30,145 nucleotides of DNA from the NCBI GenBank assembly GCA_004325065.1, contig PITI01000038.1, forward strand, positions 1 to 30,145, read 5' to 3'. Shown in pieces: positions 11,647 to 22,700 of the stretch (its first letter is position 1; the number at the start of each line of letters is the position of its first letter). The translations under genes and the position numbers were made by a program. This DNA comes from Hamiltosporidium magnivora. Its lineage: Eukaryota > Microsporidia > Dubosqiidae. The notes under the pieces were generated by a model that worked only from the letters and a program-made list of their open reading frames with translations, was not told the origin of the DNA and did no database searches.

Positions 11647-11998
11647 CCAAGAAGTATAGTGTTAGTTGAATTTAAATACATTCATCATATATTAAAATTG
11701 GAAACCGCTCAATATTTTCATATTATGCTTGGTTCTTGTCGATCTATAGTAAAGCTGCTTGCCGAACTTACCATTAGTACTCCTAGATATCCAATCTCAA
11801 GCTTTTCAAAAAAATACTGAACAAATTTTAAATATAATGGCTCAGCCGTGCTGTTTAAAATCTCCTAACAAGCTTTATATCGCAGATGCAAACAAATTTG
11901 AATCCCTCAAGACTAAAGTAATAAAAATTAGTCAATACTTAGCGAACAAAAAAACAATAGCAAAGATTTATGAGACATTCACGAGGCTCGTATAGCCA
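11647..11998 (+). pseudogene. Possible small gene broken by one frameshift, function unknown
   Basis: Two overlapping open frames together give about 110 protein-like codons. The first is open from 11647 to a TGA at 11818-11820, with an ATG at 11725 (starting MLGSCRSIVKLLAEL). The second is open from a TTG at 11759 to the TAG at 11996-11998, and reads in part NKLYIADANKFESLK and ISQYLANKKTIAK. They meet at an A run at 11808-11814, a natural slippage point, so a one-base indel would join them. The region is visibly richer in G+C than its flanks and uses A, C, E, P, Q, S and T freely, unlike chance AT-rich frames. I recognise no family. It may be a recent pseudogene, a diverged fragment or an assembly error in the homopolymer; chance remains possible. 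Confidence 0.35.
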
Positions 11999-14900
11999 TT
12001 ACAATGTTTTTCAAAAGATTTAAATCTTAAATTAACGCCCTAAATTTCGAAAGTTTAATTGAATATTCGTTAGGCTAAGTTCGTGATCAGGAGAGCAGAT
12101 AAAGTTTTCGTGCCTTTTTTTAACCAAGAATACAACTTTAGTTATTGATTACAAGCTATATAAACAATCAATTACAAACCTATGGTAAACAGTTACATTG
12201 TTATGGAATCTTCAACTCTTATATTTATAGTTTAGAAAGCCGAAAATATATGTGATTTTATCTCACAACATACTAATAAATATTTCACACCTAACTCGCC
12301 TTATTTTATTTCGAACAAATTTTACTTGAAATATTTCGACCTCAATAGCTTTATAGAATACAAGAAAGTTAATCAACAGCTTTTTCTCAATTTAAATAAC
12401 TACATAATGTATTTTCTAACACTTATATTTGCTTTTCTGTAATTTCATAGTAAAGAAATCTTCTATGTACTTTGTTCAAATATATATTTGAATATGAGAA
12501 TAATAAGCTTTCTCTTGGTAAAATTTAGAAACGTAAAAATTTTAATTGTTTCATTATATTTTAAATGTTTTACTAAAATTAGAATTGATATACGTAAGCT
12601 ATGCAATAATTGGAAAAGTAATTAGCATAAGATCTTATAAAAACATGTTTTAAAGGTTAAACCATTTAGTGATGTAAATTGTATTGATAATATATGATAA
12701 ATTTGTGACAGTTATTAAACGTATATTATTTTATTTCCTAAAAAATGAAACGGTCATATTAAATATAACTTAATTCTGAGTATTAAGTTGTTTTATATTC
12801 AAGTTCTATTTATAATTTAAAAATTTAGAAAAAACTATATCTAATACAGGCAGCATATACTCATCATTTAATCCATAGTTTCTTGTATAAAGAATATTTT
12901 CACTAAATAATCTTTGTAATCCGCTATTGATTTTTCATAAGACGTCTACACCAAATAAATCATATTATCATTATTTCTACAACTTATCTATAAGAGAATA
13001 CAAAGAATGTGTTCCATCTGACTACTTCTTATTGAATTTTCATTTATAAGTTAGTAAATAAAATACATCCTCATATTTGGAAAATGATTTATAAAATTTG
13101 TTTAATTCTCTTAGATGAAGGCTAAATAAGTCTATTTACTAAGCCAATTATCTTTTCATTCCATGAGCTTTAAGATCCATAAAGTCTTTAAATAAAATAT
13201 AAAGTGTCTGAGAGCTAAAAATTTTTACCTTTAGAATTATCTTCTTACTTTGTTTTGAAAATATTTTTTTTTTCTTTAAAAATTTGTAATTTGCCTGCTA
13301 ATTAAAGGTGTAATAAAGTTTATTATTTTATTATTAAAAACACTGCTTTAAATTTTAACTTCATATCTGTCTTAATTCGCTCTAAAAAAATCAATTTAAA
13401 TTAAATATATATTATATTTGTAAGCGAAAGAAAGTCTACATGGAATTATAATTACTAAAATAAATCAAAGTTGAAATCAAAAAGGGCTTTTTCCTTTAGT
13501 ATTTTGCCCCTTTTTACGGGAAAAATAACTTCTACTGATAAACCAAAAGTAATTATTTTTTCTGCCGAATTTCGGATAATTTATATTGTCTTTATGTTAC
13601 AATTGCTCGAGAAATTTGTTTACCTTTACTTTTTTATAGTTTAAACTCTATGTAAATCTCGTCCTGACAACATATTATGTATAAGAAAAGAATTTTACCC
13701 GATAAAAGTGAAAGATAAATTGCATAAATATAAGAAGTTTCAAAATTATAATTAAATATATAAATATAAGATCAGAGAACTTGTATAGAATATAAAAAAT
13801 CAATGGTAGAATTTTCAGTATAAAACAAGGGCATTTAAAGAAAACCTAAGATCATAACTTGTAAAATTATCTTAGAGAAATCACAGGACTAGAAATAATT
13901 AAAATCTACACTATAATCAGGAGAATAGTATCAGCATGACGTAAAATAAACCGAAAATGAAAAACAAACAAAGAAAATTTTATAACTATACTAGCTATAA
14001 AACGAAAAAATTTTAATAATTAGATTACATGATTCCAACTATTACATATTTAGTTATTAACGCATTGTTAAAAATATATTTAATCATAAATTTTTGTACG
14101 CACGTTTCACAGACTTGATTTTAATAAGAGACTTCGAACAACATAAAAGGATTTAACAAACCAATGCTACTCCGCTTTTTTACATTTTTATTACATGGTT
14201 GTATAAAAATGCAATTATTCTGATTTTAAAATCTAGTACCCAAATTATTGCGTTTCTTTTAAAATTTCGTCTTTTATAAAATATTTCAAAATCTAACTGT
14301 GAATTTCTTGCTATTTCTCTCTTCGCTAGTTTGATTAAATTGTTCGAACGCAGATATTTTATTTTGAATCCAATTATTTATTTTATATAAAAAAAATTAT
14401 GCTAGCTAATATGCATAAATTGAAATTTTTATGCCACATCTGGTTAAATTATCACAATTTGATAAAGCAAAGATTCGCTAAAAATGTAAGTTACGAAAAA
14501 GCGAATGTGTATGACCTGATTTTACCCCATCGTTTTTATACGTAAAATGTAATCTAAACATATATTTTTTATTTTATGGTATATTAAAACCCAAGCAAAA
14601 TTATAAAAAAGCTGTTACCGAAATGAAAAATTTCATAATTTATTATATTTAGAATTATTGTTTTCGAAAATGAATAAGGATTCGAGAAATCTTACGTTTT
14701 TAATGTTGCAAAACTCCTAGAATAGTCGCTAATATTATTTCAAAAACTTTCTTATTCTAAAAATAAATTGTACTCAAAAAAAATTATACAAGAATTTTTA
14801 TTATTGTAAAGAATTTATTCCATTTAAATAGCTAAATACCCCCGAAAAAAATACATATATATCAATGTTTTATTTTCCGCGATAATATTTATATCAACCG

Positions 14901-16890
14901 TTCATATTTTTCAAATTTAAGTATCAATCCTATGTGTTTTATGTCAGTGGCAATGGCTAAGTTAATTGGATCTAAGATTCTATTTAAACTGAAAAATATT
15001 TTACAAATACATTTCTCCCCATATTTTTTGCTAATTCATTAAGATAAAATTTCAAAACAGTAAAATAAAATAATTTTTTGTAAAAATGATTAACATACTT
15101 TTAACATAGACAACTATTGTCTTAGAAATAAGCTCGAAAACGGTAAATTATTATAATTAAATAATGTGTAAGATTAGACTCATGCTAAAAAAGAAAAAAA
15201 ATAAGTCGCCTGACAAATTTATATTCTAACGGATTTTAGATCAAAAGACTGTTAAATTTTTAATAGCTTATTGATGGCTTCAAATGCTAAATTTCAAAAA
15301 TTAATTAGTCTGATCATAAAATACGAACGCGAATCAATGCTTAAATCGCGCATATAGAAACTTTCTGATGTTTAGACTAAGATAATTTGTGTTTAAATAT
15401 TGAATATACATAGCATAAAAAATACAGATTTACCAGCAAATATATTTTATATAAGCTTAATTTTAAATCAGATATTTTTTTGTGTATAAGTTATAGCTAT
15501 AACCATAAAATCAGCTATATATATCTAAACATCTCAATACACTTTCATATTTCAAAGATAATTCTAAAACAGAATAATCCTAAAAAATATATTAATATAT
15601 ATATACATAAAAACCATATTTAAAGTCTTAGAATCAGAAATAATTCATTTAATTTATGAGACCTTATTGTATATAAATTAGATTATTAATGCTAATTCTG
15701 TACAAAATACCGTAAAACCATCCATTTTTACCATACCTAAAATGCTTATAGTACTTTGAGAAAGCATCTTAATCGTTCAAAAAACAATATTCTAACTTAA
15801 TAATTAGAATTAAATATAAGTTTCGTAATAGTCAAATTTTCTCATTCAAATAAAAGCCAAATCTAAAATTATATCACAAAAATAGCATCATTTTTTTACT
15901 ATACTTCAGAATAACGGCTTATTTCGTAGAAGCGGGAAATCATGAAACAAAAATTTATTCTGACGAACTTCTTTTACGATACTCGAATATTATTTATTTT
16001 CAATCTAGCGCGCATATTAAATATTTTAAAAAGAAAAGCATGAAAAATATATGTAATAGAGTGCATAAGATATTTTCTGCGATTTCAAACTCTCAAACTG
16101 ATTCTAGGTGTACTAAAATTTTTAAAAGAGATAGTCTTATGAAATTTTCCAAGATGATATAAATATATGAGATTATATATATTAATGTTTAACGTTACAT
16201 TTTAAGTTCAATAATACATAATCATATTTTTTTTAAGACATTTGTAAACTTATGTAAAATAATTATCAATATGTTTAGATAGCCCGGTTTTTCTAATTTA
16301 AAAATAACTCAAATTCGCAATGAAACTCCTATTTTAACGCTGCAAATCTATTTTAGATAGTTATAACTGTATATTGTATGTAGAAATTTTAAATGTTTTA
16401 TTTAGACACAAATCTTCGATGCTTTCTAAAATCTTGATGGTATATTTGATATAATAAAACTTAGAATAGGTGTTCTTAATTTTCATTTTTAAACAATATA
16501 AAATTTAAGATTCATTGACTCTGCAAGTAGCACAATTTGAACTACCATTTTACTATTATGATCTCTCAGATGGCCAAGATAACATTATTTTACTAATTAT
16601 TCTAGCATAAACACTTATTAAGATACCAAGGTATAATTTATTTGTTTTAATCTTGACTTTATTTCATTATGTACAGACTTTTGTTGTAGTTCGATGTTGT
16701 ATTCTTTGAGCGCCTAAGCTTTTATATGCGTTTATCAATATATATTTTTTGATTGTTAGAGATAAACAGGAAATTCTATCATGATAATTAATAGCTCTAA
16801 GATTCGATTTTGCTCGTGTATATGATTATTCATTCACATTTATTTGAGCCACATGTTATAGTTTGTGTTTAATAATAGATATAAAAAAGA
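11999..16890. other. AT-rich desert, no gene found
   Basis: About 4.9 kb at roughly 20% G+C with no frame reaching 60 codons from an ATG. A modest inverted repeat sits at 13479-13515: AAAAAGGGC pairs with GCCCCTTTTT with one bulged base. On the plus strand it would be a hairpin followed by no T run of note. Slightly richer sequence at 12060-12115 may belong to the relic just upstream. Nothing else is recognised. Confidence 0.7.
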
Positions 16891-16892
16891 AT

Positions 16893-17024
16893 TTTTTTTA
16901 TTAAAAAAAATCACATATTTTTACAATAGTGGCAAGTGTTATATTTGTTTTTATGACATTAACGTAGTTCTAGGTTACACATAAATAACCGCTACCCCAT
17001 TACTCGATCGGTAACCCCTGCGAT
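16893..17024 (-). repeat. Dispersed G+C-rich repeat, copy 3 (end only, inverted)
   Basis: This is the reverse complement of the last 130 bases of the repeat seen at 1-590 and 19228-19798. The shared core includes GGCAAGTGTTATATTTGTTT, then a GACATT-ACG-AGTTCTAGG block, and closes with GGTAACCCCTGCGAT at 17010-17024, after which the match stops sharply. On the other side the A/T-rich tail extends to about 16893. It is either the left terminal inverted repeat of the element enclosing the IS630-like transposase, or a 5'-truncated retroposon insertion. Symmetry with 19676-19798 around the transposase favours the first; the AATAAA-like tail allows the second. Confidence 0.9.
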
Positions 17025-17780
17025 GATATAAAAAAGAATAAATACTATAAAGGAATCCTTGATATTGAAATTTTATTTTTATGTGCAATAAAGTTATACT
17101 TTGTTAATTGATAAGCTTATTACGTTTATAAATAAATATGAATTTATTTTTATAATTAAATATTTTGTTTGATGTTTTTTAAGAATTTAAAGCCAAATAG
17201 AATAACTTTTCAAAAATAAGGATTGGAAAAAAAGGAAATAAATAATTTAGTACGCACATCAAAAAGCCATATTAAATTTATATAAATCGATTGCACTAGC
17301 CAAACAAAATTTTAAGTTGAATAAATTGCTGAATATTGTGCGTAAAGAGAATTTTGTTAGGGAAAATTTTATTAGTTTACTACTTGAAGCTAAGGTATAT
17401 TAGGAATTAGCGATTTTTACACGATTTTTTTATATTCTTAGTTTATTACATTGACACTATCTCGATATCCCTGGTACATAATTTAAATAAAATATTTTCT
17501 TAAATATTGTCCCCGTTAAACTTAGCATTACCTTGTAAATCGAACAGGAATGACTGCGATTTTGTTTCTTTTGCCTCTTTTTGTCAAAAAATGGTAAAAT
17601 AAGTTTTATATTGGAAATGTTATTTTCGGAGATCGCGTTTTTATATATTTATTTTGCGTATAAATAAAATATATTCTACTATTTTTTAGACCTATACTCA
17701 TGCCTTTTTATATAAAGTGTTTTCATTTAATATAATTATCCTCGCAAGAAAAACCATAAATTTAGATCAATAAAACATAT
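17025..17780. other. AT-rich spacer left of the transposase
   Basis: No open frame, repeat or RNA gene is recognised here. It lies between the inverted repeat end and the inner AT-rich inverted repeat of the transposase unit. Confidence 0.6.
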
Positions 17781-17813
17781 ATTTTTAAAAAATAAAAATT
17801 TAAAAATTAATTT
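17781..17813 (+). repeat. Possible inner terminal inverted repeat, left
   Basis: A 33-base A/T-only stretch (ATTTTTAAAAAATAAAAATT then TAAAAATTAATTT) that is an imperfect reverse complement of 19008-19044. Together they would bound a 1.26-kb unit, the normal size of an IS630/Tc1 element. Because both arms are pure A/T, the match is weaker evidence than its length suggests. Confidence 0.35.
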
Positions 17814-17904
17814 ATTTCATTAAAATTAACTGTCAAACGTTTTATCAGCTTAGAATACTAACGATAACGAATATCGTTTTCATATCAGAGAATCACAAGA
17901 ATGA

Positions 17905-18990
17905 ATAGAGTCTAAAAATGACAATGTTTTGAAGTGTTCTGTGGAAACATCGGAATCACATGATAAAAACCTCCCACTGATCTATATTCCAACTCTGAGG
18001 AAACAAACAGTTTCTATTAATGACCAGGAACGCATAATTGAAATGACATTAGAAGGCTATTCTCTTTCTGCGATTGCTTAGATGTATCGAATAAATTTTC
18101 AGTCGGTAAATAGCATCGTTAGACGATATTTAAAAACCGGTTTGGTATTTGCAGACAAAAAGGGTGAGGATAGGCGCTCAGAGTTAACCTTTGAAATAAA
18201 AAAGAGCTTACAAACCTTTATTGATTTGGTATGTACAAAAACCCAGTATGAATTGGCAGAATAAGTCAAATGCATATTTAATCGATGTATCAACTAGTAC
18301 AATTGATTGCGGACTAAGGGAGTTCTACTACATTTTAAAGCGTGTAACATTAGTGCCTGAGCATAGAAATTCACTTTCGACAATTGAGCTACGAACATTA
18401 CGCAACTAGTTTTCGTGAGTTGGGGGTTGATATTGATGACAAAAACTTTGTTTTTTATGATTAAGTTAGGTTTGCGGTAGTAACACGCCCTAGCAGATAT
18501 ACTAATATGAGAGGTGAATCTGCATATTTATCTGTAACTGCAGCCCATAGTAGAAATGTTTTAGTAATCGCTGCGAAAAAACAAAATAGTATGATATACC
18601 ATAAGATTCCTGAGAGAGCCGTAAAAGGTAAAGACTTCAAATTATTCATTAAAGAGATTAATGAAAGTTGTCAACGGCAAAGAATTTGACTCCTAAAATT
18701 GTAATCGACAATGCTAGAATCTATTTCTATTCTGAAATTAATGATGATGAGGAAATTGCTTCGTATCGAAAAAAATATCTTCCACTTTACTCTTTATTTC
18801 TTAATCAATTGAGAATGTATTCTCAGTCTGGAAAAATGAAGTAATTTGAGTTTGTAGACGTCTGAGCCTCAGTTTAGAATATTAATTCGAAAAACTTAAT
18901 GAGATACCGGGAGAACATTGAAGTTCTTTTTACCGTAAATCTTTAGAAAATCTGCTCAAGGCTAAAGTCGGGCGAGTGATTCTTGAATAA
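17905..18990 (+). pseudogene. IS630/Tc1-type (DD34E) transposase, decayed
   Basis: A cut-and-paste transposase relic of about 360 codons, the usual size for the family. The N-terminal part is open from 17905 and carries a helix-turn-helix: INDQERIIEMTLEGYSLSAIA, a TAG at 18079-18081, then MYRINFQSVNSIVRRYLKTG. The middle reads VSTSTIDCGLREFYYILKRV and TLVPEHRN. The catalytic core has the first D in NFVFYD (codon 18459-18461, followed at once by a TAA where the family has E), the second D in VIDNAR (18707-18709) and the E in IENVFSVWKN (18811-18813). D-to-E spacing is 35 codons minus one base, which fits DD34E with a one-base loss. Other blocks are FAVVTRPSR, SAYLSVTAAHSRN, MIYHKIPERAVKGKDFKLF and, at the end, NLLKAKVGRVILE before TAA at 18988-18990. 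At least four frameshifts and five stops make it inactive. I associate close relatives with microsporidia from memory. Confidence 0.93.
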
Positions 18991-19007
18991 CAAATCCCAC
19001 GCACTAT

Positions 19008-19044
19008 TTAAAATTTTATTTTTTAAATTTTATTTTTTTAAAAA
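19008..19044 (-). repeat. Possible inner terminal inverted repeat, right
   Basis: An A/T-only stretch starting 18 bases after the transposase stop, and the imperfect reverse complement of 17781-17813. It is a candidate end for a 1.26-kb IS630/Tc1 element nested inside the larger inverted-repeat unit. The evidence is limited by low complexity. Confidence 0.35.
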
Positions 19045-19227
19045 TAATTATTATATTGATTGCAAGGATTTGTAGAGAGAGGATAACCTCATAAAAAACC
19101 ATCTGCTTGGCAATTCGTACATGAGATTTATTTATAAATCATTGTTTAGATTTTTTGTGGGAATGAAAACACACTATATCTTTGGTTGTTCTATGGGAGT
19201 TGTTATGAGTTGGAGATGTCTAAGAAA
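19045..19227 (+). other. Right-arm sequence upstream of repeat copy 2
   Basis: The stretch is richer in G+C than the desert and runs without a break into the repeat copy at 19228. Copy 1 cannot be compared here because the window starts too late. A 69-codon frame (19121-19330) starts at MRFIYKSLFRFFVG and enters the repeat, where copies 1 and 2 share the residues ETFST-LFVVFYVT before indels separate them. It is probably the 5' continuation of the repeat. No family is recognised. Confidence 0.45.
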
Positions 19228-19798
19228 TGGAGAAACTTTTTCTACATATTTATTTGTAGTTTTTTATGTAACTAGCGCGCAGACCGCAGCTAAATGTAGG
19301 CAATTTCCATGTAAAAGCATGGAAACCTAGCCTTTCTCACTCGGGTTAGAAGACTTAGCGCCTGTGAGATATAAAAGCAAAACCCATTAAAGCCGGGAGA
19401 GCTAAGTAGCGGGTTATAACTGTTGGTATGACAATGCACTGTCTAGGTAGACCCCATGTAAATCTCTGAAATATATCTTAGCTAGAGGTTATTTGTGCAG
19501 AAAGTGGAGAGTATGTGAGAATGCTGCATAGTCTGGGGAGAGGGGAACCCAGGGAGGCTTCGGCCTTTGATCACACTCAGTGCAACAGGCATTAAGAAAC
19601 TCCGGGCAACTGCCTCGCGTACTAATTAGGTTCTACACACCTGGTAAAAGAAAGGCTTTGGAACGTAGATATCGCAGGGGTTACCGATGGAGTGTTGGGG
19701 TAGCAGTCATTTATGTTAAACCTAGAACTGCGTCAATGTCATGAAAACAAATATAACACTTGCCATTGTTTTAAAAGAAGTTATATTTTTTAATAAAG
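19228..19798 (+). repeat. Dispersed G+C-rich repeat, copy 2
   Basis: Aligns with 1-590 from GAAACTTTTTCTACA to the AATAAAG tail, with scattered substitutions and one- to four-base indels. Its last 125 bases are an inverted copy of 16893-17024. One feature not shared with copy 1 is a perfect AGGC-TTCG-GCCT hairpin near 19556-19567, replaced in copy 1 by an unpaired version, so that hairpin is not conserved. Another small inverted repeat, CAAGCA with TGCTTG (about 19803-19823), lies just outside the right end. Confidence 0.9.
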
Positions 19799-22700
19799 AT
19801 TGCAAGCATTATGATATTGCTTGAAAAACTCTATAATATACGAAAAGAATAATTTAGAAAAAATATCTTGACTAAATCGATTATAAATTTTTTTATCTTT
19901 TCATTTTTATCATTGCGCATTTCTCTAACAACATATAACAAAAATTTCTTTTTAAATTATAAAATTTAAAATTTTCTATTTAAATTACACATATTTTTCG
20001 TATTTTATTCAAAATGAATTACATAAAGCTGAAAACATTACTATTTTAGGCAAATTAAGTTAAGAAATAAACATATAAAGCATTGAATTAAAAACAATTC
20101 ATATATAAAGCATGCAAGAATACGCAACATTATTATCATATGAAAAAGTCTTAATTTAAAAAATAATATTCAAAATTCTGTTCTCCTATAGAAATTTTAA
20201 GCCAAATTTACGCACTTTGAAGGAAAATATAGTTATGGATTAATCGCGAAACGAAAATTATAGAAAAATTTAAACGAAAAGACCGCAATTTATATAATTG
20301 TGATTCTAAAAATTTCTAGGCAGGACAAATATATATACTTTTTATTCTTTTTTTTAAAATATTTCAACTTAATTAAAAGCGTAAAGTCGTTTTGCTATAA
20401 TCTAATTGTGAGTTCTATATTTCAAAACACAAATTAATTATATTCATGTAAACTCATAAATGCACCTGGTATACAATGAACTTGAGTTAGTGTAAAATAA
20501 TCAGTTTCGAATGCTTGATAAGAGTCTTAAAACGTTTTATTACATGTAATTATATTAAGCGTGCTAAATCTGAAAAAATATATTTGGAATATTCTACAAT
20601 TTCTAAGATTATCAGGTGCATAAAGCGAATATTATGATCAATATCAAAACGTAAAAAACGATTGTAAGTAATTACCAACTATTTTAAATCATTTCATCAT
20701 GACTTTTTTTATTTCAAACATTTTAAATCAAAAGAGTTCTCAAATAATTTAGGTTTAATCAGTTTATCTTTATATTTTTTAAAAACAAAAACATCTAACT
20801 ATTTTGTCTAAAGGCATAGAAAAACGTACATTATTAATCATTCAATATTTGAATCTTGCAATGCTAAAATATTGATGCTATTTAAATTTCGTTAAAATAC
20901 ATTCATTTGTCTTTGATACGATATAGCTTTAACAATGTAAAGCAAGCTCTTGTAAATTTGAAAACCATTATTACCTTCCACAGTAAGCAGTTTGTTTACA
21001 ACCCAAGATACTAAATTATGTTTTTCCTCAGAAAAGTCATAAATGAATTCTACAAAAATAATTGTATTATTATTTTAAGAAGTTAAAAATCATATTGGGT
21101 GGATGTGAAATATTGAAATCTACCAAATATATTATACATCGAAGCAAATACGTTTTATCAAATATAATATTTCTTTTTAATATAATTTATTTTTGGTCTA
21201 TAAAAATCTTTAGATATTAATTCGGTTTAGACTTATCAAAAAGCATGCTGTAATGGTTAAGTAATTTGTGGAATAATTAAAAAAAGGCAACGTTCTTAAA
21301 GTATCATGTGCTAATTTCTTGTAATATTTGTGAAAATAAATGATAAAAAGCTATCTATAATAATTGTATACAAGATTGTATATTTAATCTTAAAATTATA
21401 AGATTAGTATTCTCTTTTTGTTCTATCAGCTGTATTGGTCTTTTTAGGTCCAAGAAATTTTAACAATATTAATCTAATTAATTTGAACTCATATTCGAAT
21501 TGTTAATAAAAAAGCATTTGTTATAGTAACGTTGATGAGGCCTCTAAAATCAACAAATGGCTTTTTCTAAAAACGAAGCGAGTTTATGCATTTCAATTAT
21601 ATGAGTTTCACAAGAGACAAAAATATTGAAAATTAAAGTTAAGCGCTATAACTTGTGTTTTCACAACTGGCATAGGGAATTACTACTTTATAATAAAGCC
21701 ATATCGAAAAGGAGGCTTTTTGATTGCCAAATTCGACTTTACACATACAAACAATATAGTTTTTTGCTACTATTTCATTAATATATTTAGACAAATATCT
21801 TCCCGACTTCTTAGGGTTCACTCTATCTTTTGTTAATTAAAACGCTACATCAATAATGTGATTCTCGAAAAAAAGTATCATTCCTCAAAATAAAATACCA
21901 AACCCATAAAATTTCAAGGTACAAAGATTTTTACAGATTATATTTCTTCAACTTCTGTGTTGGCGGTGTTTTGATAAATATAAATCAAATAATCATATAT
22001 TATTTTTTAATCAAATCCAAAACTTTCCATAAAGTTTAATACTATGCTTGTAAAGATAACTTGTTGTGTATTATATCTTTATCATTTTATACAGTATTAT
22101 TTGTAATTAGCATTTCGTATTACAATTCCTTTAATTACAAAAGAAAATATCTTAATAAACTATCCTTGGAACTGAACCATTTAAGTATTTTTGCACTCTT
22201 TGCTAAATAAGATAATTAGTTTCTTAAACGTTAATTTATATTTATTAAAATCTCTGAACTATTTTATGAGAACCTTTTTTTTATTTTTTACAAACTTCAA
22301 ATATTCTATTATTTGCTTGCAATGTATACGTAACGCTAAGCCATCTATTTATGAAATATATCTTTTAGTCTTTTTAAATATATTTCATTATCTGTATTTT
22401 AATGGTTAACTCATATTTGCTTTATATGACTAAACATTATATGTGTGTAATAAATAATTGCGCAAAATTTTAAATTGTTTTTGTATAAACTCTCTTTTTA
22501 AGTATTTACTCAATGATATGGTAATGTTCTCATATCTGAAATTTTCATGGTGATATTTCTTGTTTCTACGTCGCAAAGCTATATATTACTATACTAGAGT
22601 ACAGACCTAGACCTATAAGCATTCTAAAGGAAGAAGGTGTAGATAATTACACGCAAAGAATACATCAGATACTGATATTTGTGCTAAGTTTAGCTAATTT

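Larger units (their letters stand above)
16893..19798 (+). mobile_element. Putative 2.9-kb DNA transposon bounded by 130-bp inverted repeats
   Basis: The left end (16893-17024) and right end (about 19675-19798) are inverted copies of one another, close to 85% identical by eye. An IS630-type transposase lies between them. Copy 1 at the start of the window would then be the right arm of a second, older copy. The internal parts are an AT-rich spacer (17025-17904), the dead transposase (17905-18990) and the G+C-richer right arm (19045-19675). I could not identify a target-site duplication because both flanks are A/T runs. The alternative is a standard 1.26-kb IS630/Tc1 element (17781-19044) that landed between two independent repeat insertions. 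The arrangement is seen; its being one mobile unit is inference. Confidence 0.5.

Noticed and set aside
13479..13515. Hairpin resembling a terminator
   Set aside because: No gene lies upstream, and the genome appears eukaryotic, so a bacterial-type terminator is not expected.
18099..18649. Minus-strand frames inside the IS630-like relic
   Set aside because: Antisense shadows of plus-strand transposase blocks with clear family motifs.
22191..22409. 72-codon frame with hydrophobic stretches
   Set aside because: Looks membrane-like only because AT-rich codons encode F, I, L and Y; no supporting motif or neighbour.
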